A stretch of 64,000 bases of DNA. Source: Ferrovibrio sp041906005 (GTDB taxonomy: Bacteria; Pseudomonadota; Alphaproteobacteria; Ferrovibrionales; Ferrovibrionaceae). The notes under the pieces are model-generated. The model did no database searches, had not been told where the DNA came from, and worked only from the letters and a program-made list of their open reading frames with translations. Below are positions 9,162-17,785 of the stretch, piece after piece. Where the stretch lies: NCBI RefSeq assembly GCF_041906005.1, contig NZ_JAYRJY010000001.1:2728001-2792000 (forward strand), given 5' to 3'. Position 1 is the stretch's first letter. Every line of letters starts with the position of its first letter. The translations under genes were made by a program, and so were the position numbers.

Positions 9162-10019
9162 TCACTTTTCCGTTTCAACAAGACCTTTGACGAACCAGCG
9201 CTGCATCAGCACAACCACGGCAACCGGGGGCAGCAGGGCCAATACGGCCATGCCCATGATCACCGGCCATTCGTAGAAGGCATCCGGCGCCCGGATCAGG
9301 CGGCCGATTGCCAGCACGATGGTCTGGTATTTGTAGTCGGATGCGATCAGCAGCGGCCAGAGATACTGATTCCAGCCATAGATGAACTGGATCACGAACA
9401 TGGCGGCGATGCTGGTGCGGCTCAGGGGTACCAGCACATCCTTGAAAAAGCGCATCGGGCCGGCGCCGTCGATGCGGGCGGCCTCCACCAGTTCGTCCGG
9501 CACGGTCAGGAAGAACTGGCGGAACAGGAAGGTGGCGGTGGCTGAGGCGATCAGCGGCAGGATCAGGCCGGTATAGGTATCCAGCAGGCCGAGATCGGCG
9601 ACGATCTTGTAGGTCGGGATGATGCGCACCTCGACCGGCAGCATCAGGGTGATGAAGATCATCCAGAAGAAGAAATTCTTCAACGGGAAGCGGAAATAGA
9701 CGATGGCAAAGGCCGACAGCAGCGAGATGATGATTTTGCCGACCGCAATCGAGATCGCCATGATGAAGCTGTTCATCAGCAGCACGATGGCCGGTGTCGC
9801 GCCGCTGACGCCCACCAGCTGCGGTCCATCGAACAGGGCACGAGCCGTATTGGCCAGCAACTCGGCGCCGGGCAGCAGCGGCATCGGCGTCTGCGACACG
9901 TCCTGGATGGTGTGCGAAGCCGCGATCACCGCGAGATAGATCGGGAAGGCGACGATGAAGATCGCCGCCAGCATGATCAGGTGGCCGACGGCATCGGCTA
10001 TGGGGCGACGCTCGATCAT
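9162..10019 (-). CDS. ugpE: sn-Glycerol-3-phosphate ABC transporter permease UgpE
   Basis: 285-residue permease with six membrane helices and the MalG-family EAA loop near VEAARIDGAGPMRFFKDVLVPLSRT, the contact site for UgpC. The cytoplasmic N-terminus starts MIERRPIADAVGH, close to known UgpE proteins. Its ATG overlaps the ugpA stop by one base (TGATG). Function as one half of the inner-membrane channel follows from family and operon. Confidence 0.92.
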   Translation of the reverse strand: MIERRPIADAVGHLIMLAAIFIVAFPIYLAVIAASHTIQDVSQTPMPLLPGAELLANTARALFDGPQLVGVSGATPAIVLLMNSFIMAISIAVGKIIISLLSAFAIVYFRFPLKNFFFWMIFITLMLPVEVRIIPTYKIVADLGLLDTYTGLILPLIASATATFLFRQFFLTVPDELVEAARIDGAGPMRFFKDVLVPLSRTSIAAMFVIQFIYGWNQYLWPLLIASDYKYQTIVLAIGRLIRAPDAFYEWPVIMGMAVLALLPPVAVVVLMQRWFVKGLVETEK

Positions 10020-10900
10020 CAGTAATGCACTTTGCGTTCGATATAGCGGAACTGGATCACGGTCAGGCCGATCACGATCGCCATCAGGATCACCGACTGG
10101 GCGGCCGAGCCACCCAGATCCTGCGCCTCGAAGCCGTCATACCAGACCTTGTAGACCAGGATCTCGGTCGATTTCGCCGGGCCGCCGCGGGTCAGCGAGT
10201 GGATCACGCCAAAGGTCTCGAAGAAGGCGTAGACCACGTTGACGACGATCAGGAAGAACAGCGTTGGCGACAGCATCGGCAGGATGATCGTCCAGAAGCG
10301 GCGGAACGGCCGGGCGCCATCGATGGCGGCGGCCTCGATGAGCGATTTCGGAATCGCCTGCAGGCCGGCCAGGAAAAACAGGAAATTATAGGAAATCTGC
10401 TTCCAGGTGGCGGCGACCACCACGACGAACATGGCCTGCCCGCCATTGAGGTGGAAGTTCCAGTCGACGCCCATCTCGGAGAGCAGCCAGGCAAACACGC
10501 CGGGGCCGGGCAGGAAGACGAAGCCCCACAACGCGCCGGCCACGGCAGGCGCCACGGCATAGGGCCAGATCAGCAGGGTCTTGTAGACCGTCGCGCCGCG
10601 GATCAGCCGATCGGCCGTGACCGCCAGCAGCAGCGATATGCCGAGGCCCAGCACGGTGACCAGCGTGCTGAACAGCGCGGTGATCTTGAAGGAATTCAGG
10701 TAATAGTCGTCTTCGAACAGGGCGGCGAAATTCTCCAGCCCGACGAAATAGCTGCTGGTGCCGAAGGCATCCTCGCGCAGCACCGACTGCACGACAGCCT
10801 GGCTGGCGGGCCAGAAGAAGAAGATCACGGTGATGGCGATCTGCGGGGCAACCAGCAGATACGGCAGGAACCGGTTATGAAAGACGACTCGTTTTTCCAT
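10019..10900 (-). CDS. ugpA: sn-Glycerol-3-phosphate ABC transporter permease UgpA
   Basis: 293-residue MalF-type permease with six membrane segments and the EAA loop LIEAAAIDGARPFRRFWTIILPMLSP. The N-terminus (RFLPYLLVAPQIAITVIFFFWPA) matches UgpA. The ATG at 10900 has no good Shine-Dalgarno and lies only about 14 bases after a strong hairpin separating it from ugpB, so its translation may depend on read-through structure. Confidence 0.92.
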   Translation of the reverse strand: MEKRVVFHNRFLPYLLVAPQIAITVIFFFWPASQAVVQSVLREDAFGTSSYFVGLENFAALFEDDYYLNSFKITALFSTLVTVLGLGISLLLAVTADRLIRGATVYKTLLIWPYAVAPAVAGALWGFVFLPGPGVFAWLLSEMGVDWNFHLNGGQAMFVVVVAATWKQISYNFLFFLAGLQAIPKSLIEAAAIDGARPFRRFWTIILPMLSPTLFFLIVVNVVYAFFETFGVIHSLTRGGPAKSTEILVYKVWYDGFEAQDLGGSAAQSVILMAIVIGLTVIQFRYIERKVHY

Positions 10901-10914
10901 GGGGCGCCATAAAA

Positions 10915-10950
10915 GAAGCCCGCGCCTTCCAGAGTCAAGGCGCGGGCTTC
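10915..10950 (-). terminator. Intercistronic hairpin between ugpB and ugpA (attenuator/mRNA stabiliser)
   Basis: A perfect 14-bp inverted repeat (GAAGCCCGCGCCTT at 10915-10928 and AAGGCGCGGGCTTC at 10937-10950, 8-nt loop) lies between the ugpB stop and ugpA start. Read on the minus strand, the stem is followed by TTTTATGG. Such hairpins after binding-protein genes commonly give excess binding protein over permease by partial termination or 3' protection; that role is inference. Confidence 0.75.
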
Positions 10951-10972
10951 CGCTTGAGGGACAGTTAAGCCA

Positions 10973-12319
10973 TTACGAGCGCTTGGCGTCGCGCTCGAAC
11001 TGGCGAAGCAGGCGGTTGCCACGCTCCACGGCGGCGTCCAGCGCTTCCTTGGGTGACTTCTTGCCCGACCAGACGGCTTCCAGCTCTTCGTCCATCACGT
11101 CGCGGATCTGGACGAAGTTGCCAAGGCGCAGGCCCTTCGAGTTGGCGGTCGGCTGCTTCAGCATCATCTGCTGCACCGAGGTATCGGTGCCCGGATTGGC
11201 CGCATAGAAGCCCTGCGTCTTGGTGGTTTCGTAGGCCATCGGCGTGATCGGCAGGTAGCCGGTCTTGGTGTGCCACCAGACCTGGTTCTCGGTCGCCGAC
11301 AGGTAGTCGAAGAACTGGGCAACGCCCTTGTAGTCCTCGGCCTTGTGCTTGGCCAGCACCCACAGCGAGGCGCCGCCGATGATCGAGTTCTGCGGCGCAC
11401 CCTGCACGTCGCTGTAATAGGGCAGCATCGAGATGCCCCACTTGAACTTGGCGCCGCGGGCGAAGGTGGCGTAGCCGGCCGAGCTTTCCATGTGGATGGC
11501 GCATTCGCCCGACACGAACTTGGCATTCGCCTCGTTCTTGCGGCCGCCATACACCATCAGGCCTTCCTTCATCCAGCCGGCCAGGTTGGTGATGTGGCGC
11601 ACATGCAGCGGGCTGTTGAACTGCAGCTCGGTGTCGAAGCCGTCAAAGCCGTTCGCCTTGCTGGCAAACGGCACGTTGTGCAGGGCGGAGAAATTCTCCA
11701 GCTGCACCCAGGTCTGCCAGTTGGTCTGGAACGGGCAGGTGCTGCCCGAAGCCTTCAGCTTCTTCAGCATCGGCTCCATTTCCTGCCAAGTCTTCGGCGG
11801 CTTGTTCGGGTCAAGGCCGGCCTTCTCGAAGGCGTCCTTGTTGTAATACATCACCGGGGTGGAGGAGTTGAACGGATAGGACAGCATCTTGCCGTCCGAG
11901 GTGCTGTAATAGCCGGTCACGGCCGAGATGTAGGAACCCGGGTCGAACTTGTAGCCGTTTTCGGCCATCAGCTGGTACACCGGCTTGATCGCGGCGCGCG
12001 AGGCCATCATGGTGCCGGTGCCGACCTCGAAGACCTGCACGATATGCGGGCCCTTGCCGGCGCGGAAGGCGGCCATGGCGGCGGTCAGGGTTTCCGGATA
12101 GCTGCCCTTGTTGACGGGCACGATCTTGTATTTGGTCTGGCCCTTGTTGAAGCCTTCGGCGATTTCATTCACCCGCTCGTTCAGGGCGCCGGTCATCGCG
12201 TGCCACCACTGCAGCTCGATGCGGTTGTCCTGTGCCTGCGCGGTGAGGCCGGTGACCGTTACGGCCGTGCCGGCAAGCAGCGCGAGCGCAAGGCGCGCGA
12301 GTTTCCCTGTCGATTTCAT
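10973..12319 (-). CDS. ugpB: sn-Glycerol-3-phosphate ABC transporter periplasmic binding protein UgpB
   Basis: 448-residue family 1 extracellular solute-binding protein. The start at 12319 gives a clean signal peptide (MKSTGKLARLALALLAG, cleavage after TAQAQ) and has GGAG upstream on the minus strand; a longer upstream frame lacks a signal. The mature protein begins RIELQWWHAMTGALNERVNEIAEGFN, characteristic of UgpB. First gene of ugpBAEC. Regulation by phosphate is usual for the family, but I see no convincing Pho box. Confidence 0.93.
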   Translation of the reverse strand: MKSTGKLARLALALLAGTAVTVTGLTAQAQDNRIELQWWHAMTGALNERVNEIAEGFNKGQTKYKIVPVNKGSYPETLTAAMAAFRAGKGPHIVQVFEVGTGTMMASRAAIKPVYQLMAENGYKFDPGSYISAVTGYYSTSDGKMLSYPFNSSTPVMYYNKDAFEKAGLDPNKPPKTWQEMEPMLKKLKASGSTCPFQTNWQTWVQLENFSALHNVPFASKANGFDGFDTELQFNSPLHVRHITNLAGWMKEGLMVYGGRKNEANAKFVSGECAIHMESSAGYATFARGAKFKWGISMLPYYSDVQGAPQNSIIGGASLWVLAKHKAEDYKGVAQFFDYLSATENQVWWHTKTGYLPITPMAYETTKTQGFYAANPGTDTSVQQMMLKQPTANSKGLRLGNFVQIRDVMDEELEAVWSGKKSPKEALDAAVERGNRLLRQFERDAKRS

Positions 12320-12382
12320 TGTGTTGTCTCCAGTGCTAAAGAAATCCACCCCTAGAGTCGGGAGGCCGACTTTTTTATGGGT

Positions 12383-12416
12383 CTTACGATGACGTTCACG
12401 CGTAAGATTTGTTACG
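12383..12416. promoter_or_regulatory. Candidate operator between ugpB and the metalloprotease gene
   Basis: In the 119-bp gap between the divergent genes there is an inverted repeat CTTACG (12383-12388) / CGTAAG (12401-12406) and a further GTTACG at 12411-12416. A small hairpin AGTCGG/CCGACT followed by T6 lies nearby at 12356-12376. Together these suggest an operator for the ugpB promoter. No known consensus is matched, so this is tentative. Confidence 0.3.
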
Positions 12417-12438
12417 GTTATATGACAAGGACCGGGCG

Positions 12439-13170
12439 TTGACCAAGCCTTATTCTTCCGCAATCGAAATCGGTGCCGACCGGCTGACGGTCGGGAGTAA
12501 CAGTTTCCCCTTTCTGGTCAAACGCGACTCGCGGGCCCGCCGCATGCTGCTGCGCGTCATGCCGCGGGACGGGGCAGTGGTTTTGGTGCTGCCGACCCGC
12601 GCGAGCCTGAAATCCGGGCAGAAATTCGTCACCGAGCAGGTCGACTGGATCCTGGCACGGCAGGAGGAACGGCCGGAAGTCCAGCCCTGGCAGGATGGCG
12701 CCAGCCTGCCGCTTTATGGTGCGCCGCACATCATCCGGCACCGGCCGGGCGCCCGCGGCGGGGTCTGGGTCGAGGGCAATGAAATTCACGTGACCGGCCG
12801 GGCCGAGCACCTGCCGCGTCGTCTGCGCGACTGGCTGAAACGGCGGGCGCGGGACGAATTCGGGGTTGCCGCAAGGGAAATGGCCGAGCGAATCGGGCTC
12901 AGCGTCCGGCGCATCACCGTGCGCGACACGCAGAGTCGCTGGGGCAGCTGCTCCGCTCATGGCAACCTGTCTTTCTCCTGGCGATTGTTGCTGGCGCCGC
13001 CCCCGATTGCCCGCTACCTGGTCGCCCATGAAGTCGCCCATCTCAAGCATATGGATCACAGCGTCGCCTTCTGGCATCTCTGCGCCCAGTTGCTGGGCGG
13101 CGAGGGCGAGCTGCGCGCGGCGCGCGGCTGGCTGCGCCGCCACGGCGCCGCCCTGCATCTGCACGGCTGA
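12439..13170 (+). CDS. YgjP-type (DUF45) zinc metalloprotease
   Basis: 243-residue protein of the YgjP/DUF45 family. The zinc-binding motif is HEVAH (H197, E198, H201) followed by LKHMDH, and the preceding block QSRWGSCS is the other family hallmark. No membrane segment is present, so it should be cytosolic. There is no good ATG. A TTG at 12439 preceded by AAGGA at about 12427-12431 is preferred; a TTG at 12409 would add ten residues. Substrate is unknown. Confidence 0.82.
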   Translation: MTKPYSSAIEIGADRLTVGSNSFPFLVKRDSRARRMLLRVMPRDGAVVLVLPTRASLKSGQKFVTEQVDWILARQEERPEVQPWQDGASLPLYGAPHIIRHRPGARGGVWVEGNEIHVTGRAEHLPRRLRDWLKRRARDEFGVAAREMAERIGLSVRRITVRDTQSRWGSCSAHGNLSFSWRLLLAPPPIARYLVAHEVAHLKHMDHSVAFWHLCAQLLGGEGELRAARGWLRRHGAALHLHG

Positions 13171-13175
13171 TCAAC

Positions 13176-14384
13176 ATGCGCCCGCTGCCGCGTGACTCGA
13201 CGGCGCTGGTGATCCTGCTGGGCTGCGCCACGGCGCTCGGCCCGCTCAGCACCGATATGTATCTGCCGTCGTTGCCTGCCCTGGCGACGATCTACGGCAC
13301 CGATGCGGCGGCCGTGCAGCTTACCCTCAGCGCCTTTCTGGCCGGTTTCGCGGTCACGCAACTGATCTATGGCCCGGTGTCGGATCGTTTTGGCCGCCGG
13401 CCGGCCCTGCTGTTCGGCATCGCCCTGTTCACCCTCGCCTCGATCGGCTGCGCCTTCGCCGCCAGCGTGGAATGGCTGATCGGCTGGCGTTTCGTGCAGG
13501 CGCTGGGCGCCTGTTCGGGCGTGGTGCTGGGCCGTGCGATCGCCCGCGACCTGTTCGAGGGCGCCCATGCGGCCAGGGCCCTGTCGATGATGGCGATGGT
13601 GCTGGGGCTGACGCCGGCAGTGGCGCCGATCCTGGGCGGCTATCTGCATGCCTGGTTCGGCTGGCAGGCGAATTTCCTCGCCATGGCCCTGATCGGCGGT
13701 GTGCTGGGTTTGTGCGTGCTGGTTTTCCTGGCCGAGAGCAACCAGCGCCGCAATCCCACGGCCACGCATCTGCGGCCGATGCTGCGCAACTTTGCCAGTC
13801 TGATCCGCCATCCACGCTATCGCGGTTATGTGCTGTGCGTGGCGTTTTCCTATGGCGGGATGTTTTCCTTCATCTCCGGCTCGTCGTTCACCCTCAGCCG
13901 CGTCTTCGGCGTGGGCGAAACGGTGTTCGGCTACTGCTTTTCGCTGATCGTGCTCGGGTATCTGTGCGGCGGCTTTCTCGGTGCGCGTCTCACGCTGCGG
14001 CTGGGGGTGGATCGCATGCTGGGCGTCGGCGCGGCCTGCTGCGCGCTAGGCGGTGGCGGCATGGCGCTGTTGCAAAGCTGGGCCTGGGCGAACGGGCTGG
14101 ACTGGCACTGGTTCAGTCTGATCGGCCCGATGATGGTCTTCACCATGGGCCTGGGCCTGACCATGCCGCAGGGCCAGGCCGGCGCGCTGCAGCCCTTTCC
14201 GCATATGGCGGGCAGCGCGGCGTCGCTGATGGGCTTCGTGCAGATGAGCGTCGGCGCCGTTGCCGGCATTTTCGTCGGCCATGCCTTGAACGAAACCGCC
14301 CTGCCGCTGAGCTGGACCGTGGCCGGCATGGGTACGGCCACGTTTCTGTCGTGGCTGCTGATCGTGCGGCGACGCGGCGCTTAA
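13176..14384 (+). CDS. Bcr/CflA-family drug efflux MFS transporter
   Basis: 402-residue 12-helix major facilitator. The N-terminal LGPLSTDMYLPSLPAL is the Bcr/CflA hallmark, and the helix 2-3 loop YGPVSDRFGRRPALL is the MFS motif A. Members export bicyclomycin, chloramphenicol or other small molecules by proton antiport. It starts 5 bp after the metalloprotease and its stop overlaps the convergent hydrolase by four bases. Substrate is not predictable. Confidence 0.88.
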   Translation: MRPLPRDSTALVILLGCATALGPLSTDMYLPSLPALATIYGTDAAAVQLTLSAFLAGFAVTQLIYGPVSDRFGRRPALLFGIALFTLASIGCAFAASVEWLIGWRFVQALGACSGVVLGRAIARDLFEGAHAARALSMMAMVLGLTPAVAPILGGYLHAWFGWQANFLAMALIGGVLGLCVLVFLAESNQRRNPTATHLRPMLRNFASLIRHPRYRGYVLCVAFSYGGMFSFISGSSFTLSRVFGVGETVFGYCFSLIVLGYLCGGFLGARLTLRLGVDRMLGVGAACCALGGGGMALLQSWAWANGLDWHWFSLIGPMMVFTMGLGLTMPQGQAGALQPFPHMAGSAASLMGFVQMSVGAVAGIFVGHALNETALPLSWTVAGMGTATFLSWLLIVRRRGA

Positions 14385-15412
14385 GGGCCCAGCCGGGCCA
14401 ACAGCCAGGTGCTGATGCGGCTGATCACGCCGGGATCGACCTCGCCCTCGAGGCCGGGATCCTTGTCACTTTGCAGCGGCTTCAGGTTGTGGCTGGTGCG
14501 CGGCAGGATGACCAGCGCGTGGTCGTCGGGCTCGCGCTTCTGCAACGCGCCGTCCAGCACCAGCGCATCGCGCTCGGCCGAAACCTGGATGTCGGCATCG
14601 CCTTGCAGCAGCATCACCGGGCCGCGATAGCGCTGCGCCAGCGCGACCGGATCGATCTGCATCAGGGCTTGCCAGTAACGGCCGCTATAGGACGGATACA
14701 CCCCGCCGAGTGCCGCCGGCAGCTTGGCCGGCACTTGGCCGGTCGCCCTGATGTTTTTCGCCGCGCGTTCGTTTTCCGCCAGGAACAGACGCCGCTCGCT
14801 GGGTTTGACCTGCTTGCTCAACTGGAATGACAGCTGTTCGCGTATGATGACGTCCATGGGGCGTCCCGGTGTCGCGGCCAGGATCAAGACCTGCGGTTTT
14901 TCGCCGTCGACCAGGCGACTGGCCAGATCCAGGGCGATCAGCCCGCCCTCGGAATGGCCGAACAGTCCGGCCTTGCCCGGATCGACGGCAGGCTGGGCGC
15001 GCAGGAAGGCATAGGCGGCATACGCATCGTCAACGAAGCGATGCCAATCGAAATACTCGGGATATTGCGCCGGATCGCCCGGCACGCTGGCGGCATTGGC
15101 CGGCAGTCCGCGCTTGTCGTAACGCAGCGTGGCGACACCTTTCTCGGCCAATCCCTCGGCGACCTGCCGCAGAAGGTCGGTGCGCATGGCTGGCGGCTGG
15201 TTGCCGTCGCGGTCGGTCGGGCCGCTGCCTTGCAACAGCACCAGCGCGGGCAGTTTCTCCTTGGCCCCGGCAGGCAAGGTCAATGTGCCGGCCAGCGAGG
15301 TGCCGTCGCGCGATGTGATGCGAACCTGCTGGTTGATGATGCTCTCTGCCCCCCAACCGCCCGATGGCAATAGCAGCAATCCTGTCAGCAGGCTGATGAA
15401 TAGGCGTCTCAT
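14381..15412 (-). CDS. Secreted alpha/beta hydrolase
   Basis: 343-residue protein with an N-terminal signal peptide (MRRLFISLLTGLLLLPSG, cleavage near GWGAE). The nucleophile elbow is GLFGHSEGG, the preceding block is TLRYDKRGLPAN, the oxyanion region is LLQGSGPTDRDGN, and the acid/His end is near GDADIQVS and LPRTSHNL. It resembles YbbA/BAAT-type periplasmic hydrolases. The ATG at 15412 overlaps the upstream PBP stop. Substrate unknown; pairing with a PBP hints at envelope work, which is inference. Confidence 0.8.
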   Translation of the reverse strand: MRRLFISLLTGLLLLPSGGWGAESIINQQVRITSRDGTSLAGTLTLPAGAKEKLPALVLLQGSGPTDRDGNQPPAMRTDLLRQVAEGLAEKGVATLRYDKRGLPANAASVPGDPAQYPEYFDWHRFVDDAYAAYAFLRAQPAVDPGKAGLFGHSEGGLIALDLASRLVDGEKPQVLILAATPGRPMDVIIREQLSFQLSKQVKPSERRLFLAENERAAKNIRATGQVPAKLPAALGGVYPSYSGRYWQALMQIDPVALAQRYRGPVMLLQGDADIQVSAERDALVLDGALQKREPDDHALVILPRTSHNLKPLQSDKDPGLEGEVDPGVISRISTWLLARLGP

Positions 15413-17490
15413 TGCTGCACCGGTTGCGGGCCGACCTGCCAGATCATCTGCGGTTCGCCCTGCGATGTCGAGGGCGGTGGCGCGGCCGGTTCGATCACCG
15501 TGCGCGGCGGTGGCGGAACCGGCGCGGGCGCGGGCGTTGCAGGCGTCCCGCTGAACTGGCGCATGATACGGTCCCACAGCGAGGGCAGGCTGAAGCTCTG
15601 GCTCGGGGCCTGCGGCAACTCACTGACCGGCAGGCCCTTCAAGGCATCGTTCATGAAGCTGCGCCATATCTGCGATGGCAAACCGCTGCCGCTCACCTTC
15701 TTGGTCGGCGAATTGTCGTCGTTGCCCACCCACACCGCGGCCACCAGATCGGGCGTGTAGCCGACGAACCAGGCATCGCGGTAATCCGAGGTCGTGCCGG
15801 TCTTGCCGGCGGCCGGTCGGCCGATGGCGGCCGCGCGACCGGTGCCGCTGGTGATCACGCCGCGCAACAGCTCGTTCAGTTCGCCCAGCGGCTCGGCGGC
15901 AATCATATGGGCAGTGGCGCCGCCGGTGTCGCGACGAAACAGCACGGCGTTGTTGCGGTCGCGGATTTCGATCACGCCATAGGGCTGCACGGCATAACCG
16001 CCATTGGCAAAGGCGGCATAGGCGGCGGTGAGTTCCAGCACGCCCACCTCGAACGACCCCAGCGCCAGCGAGGGATGCGGCTTCAGGTCGCTGGTGATGC
16101 CCAGCCGGCGCGCCGTTTCGATCACCTTCTCGCGGCCGACACGTTCGGAAACCTGCACGGCGATGGTGTTGATCGAACGCGCCGCCGCCTCGCGCAGCGT
16201 CATGCTGCCGTGATACTGGCCGTCGTAATTGCGCGGTTTCCAGTTGCCGATCTCGATCGGGCCGTCAACATATTGATCGTTTGGCGTGATGCCCTGTTCC
16301 AGCGCGGTTAGGAACACCAGCGGCTTGAAGGCCGAGCCCGGCTGGCGGCGTGCCTGCGTTGCACGGTTGAACGGACTGTCGAGATAGTCGCGGCCGCCGA
16401 TCATGGCCCGCACGGCGCCATCGGGCGCCAGCGCCACCAGCGCGGCCTGGTCCACATCCTGCTTCTGCGCCTCGCGATCCATCAGGCTGTCGACGGCGCG
16501 TTCGGCGCTGCCCTGCAGGCGGCTGTCCATGGTGGTGTAGACGGTCAGGTCGGCGTGATCGCGGCCCACCAGTTGATAGACTTCGTCGATCACCCAGTCG
16601 GCGAAATAACGCGCATTGGGCAGCGGCAGGCGCGAGCGCGCCAGTTGCGTCGGCTTTGCGATGGCCGCCTCGGCGGCCTCGGTGGTGATGAAACCGGCAT
16701 CGGCCATGTTGCGCAGCACCTGGGCGGCGCGCGCCTGGGCGGATTTGATATTGCCGGTCGGCGCCAGTTTCGACGGCGCCTTCAGCAGGCCGACCAGCAT
16801 GGCGGATTCACCCAGCGAGAGCTTCGCCGCCGGCTTGTCGAAATAGCGTTGCGCCGCCGCCTCCACGCCATACGCGCCGGCGCCGAAATACACACGGTTG
16901 AGATACATCTCCAGGATCTGGTCTTTGCTGAAACGCTGCTCCAGCCGGAAAGCCAGCATCAGCTCCTGCACCTTGCGCTTCAGCGTGCGGTCGCGATCCA
17001 GGAATACGTTCTTGGCAAGCTGTTGCGTCAGGGTCGAACCGCCCTGCACCACGCGGCCGGCGCGCAGGTTGGCGAAGCTGGCGCGCGCCAGGCCGATGGG
17101 ATCGATGCCGACATGCTTGTAGAACCGGCGATCTTCGGTGGCGATCAGGGCCTGGGGCAGATGGGCGGGCAGGGCCTTCAGGGCCTGATGCTCGCCATAG
17201 AGATCGCCATAGGTGGCCAGCACCATGCCATCGGCGGCCTTGAGCGTGACCGAGCTGCGGCGCTCGACGATGTAAAGGTCGTCGAAATCCGGCAGGTCAT
17301 AGGCATACCAGGCAAACAGGGCGCCGCCGGCGACCAGCCCCCAGATGCCCACGAGCAGGGCGAAGCGGGACAGGCGGCCCAGATAGCCCGCGGTCTTGCT
17401 GCCGCGTGCCGCGGAGCGTTTGCGGCTGCTGGAGGCGGCGGGCTTGTTACGGGCCGGGTTTTCATTACTGCGGCGGGACTGGCGGGCCAT
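15409..17490 (-). CDS. Class A penicillin-binding protein (glycosyltransferase/transpeptidase)
   Basis: 693-residue bifunctional PBP. After a basic, Lys/Arg-rich cytoplasmic tail there is one membrane helix (about residues 43-65). The GT51 domain has its catalytic Glu at E119 in TEDRRFYKHVGID, plus QGGSTLTQQLAKN and RVYFGAGAYG. The transpeptidase has S386 in PGSAFKP, the SIN motif in AARSINT and KTG in AGKTGTTSD. It lacks the long inserted domain of PBP1A/1B and ends in a Pro-rich tail, so a PBP2A/PbpF-like name is also possible. Confidence 0.9.
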   Translation of the reverse strand: MARQSRRSNENPARNKPAASSSRKRSAARGSKTAGYLGRLSRFALLVGIWGLVAGGALFAWYAYDLPDFDDLYIVERRSSVTLKAADGMVLATYGDLYGEHQALKALPAHLPQALIATEDRRFYKHVGIDPIGLARASFANLRAGRVVQGGSTLTQQLAKNVFLDRDRTLKRKVQELMLAFRLEQRFSKDQILEMYLNRVYFGAGAYGVEAAAQRYFDKPAAKLSLGESAMLVGLLKAPSKLAPTGNIKSAQARAAQVLRNMADAGFITTEAAEAAIAKPTQLARSRLPLPNARYFADWVIDEVYQLVGRDHADLTVYTTMDSRLQGSAERAVDSLMDREAQKQDVDQAALVALAPDGAVRAMIGGRDYLDSPFNRATQARRQPGSAFKPLVFLTALEQGITPNDQYVDGPIEIGNWKPRNYDGQYHGSMTLREAAARSINTIAVQVSERVGREKVIETARRLGITSDLKPHPSLALGSFEVGVLELTAAYAAFANGGYAVQPYGVIEIRDRNNAVLFRRDTGGATAHMIAAEPLGELNELLRGVITSGTGRAAAIGRPAAGKTGTTSDYRDAWFVGYTPDLVAAVWVGNDDNSPTKKVSGSGLPSQIWRSFMNDALKGLPVSELPQAPSQSFSLPSLWDRIMRQFSGTPATPAPAPVPPPPRTVIEPAAPPPSTSQGEPQMIWQVGPQPVQQ

Positions 17491-17591
17491 GCGCGAACGA
17501 TACTGCTTTTCTTTTAAGGATATCCTAGCCCGGCGGGTCGGCCGGCGCGGCCGGTGTGCCAGCTGAATGTGACGGGTTTAGGGCATGAGGG

Positions 17592-17631
17592 TTGACGGCC
17601 GGTGAACGGGCTGTATGTTATATAATAACGT
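17592..17631 (+). promoter_or_regulatory. Promoter with Zur-type palindrome for the znu operon
   Basis: A palindrome at 17615-17631 (ATGTTATA-T-AATAACGT, six of eight arm positions symmetric) closely follows the Zur box form ATGTTATA-N-TATAACAT. It covers a probable -10 (TATGTT 17614-17619, 16 bp after TTGACG at 17592-17597; a second TATAAT lies at 17621-17626). Zinc-loaded Zur bound here would block transcription of the small ORF and znuCBA. The box is seen directly; Zur itself is not in the window. Confidence 0.75.
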
Positions 17632-17646
17632 TCATTCGGAAGTCTC

Positions 17647-17781
17647 ATGCACCGCCGCGCCTCCCATTTCGATCTGCCGATCGCAGTCCTCACCGCTGCG
17701 TGGTGGATGCGCATGGCTGCTTTGCTGCCGCTGATCGCCGTCCTGTGGGCCGCGATCTGGTGGGCCATGGCGATGGATTGA
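17647..17781 (+). CDS. Small Trp-rich membrane protein, first gene of the znu operon
   Basis: A 44-codon ORF starting at ATG 17647 (GGAAG at 17638-17642) and ending 4 bp before the znuC ATG. The product starts MHRRASHFDLPIAV and has one hydrophobic helix with five tryptophans (AAWWMRM, VLWAAIWWAM). It begins only 16 bp after the Zur-type box, so it would be the first cistron of the zinc-uptake transcript. I recognise no family. It may be a small subunit or regulator of ZnuB, or merely a translated leader coupled to znuC. Confidence 0.6.
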   Translation: MHRRASHFDLPIAVLTAAWWMRMAALLPLIAVLWAAIWWAMAMD

Positions 17782-17785
17782 CCTG

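Noticed and set aside
12320..12463. N-terminal extension of ugpB
   Set aside because: It removes the signal peptide from the N-terminus; the ATG at 12319 has GGAG and a clean signal sequence.
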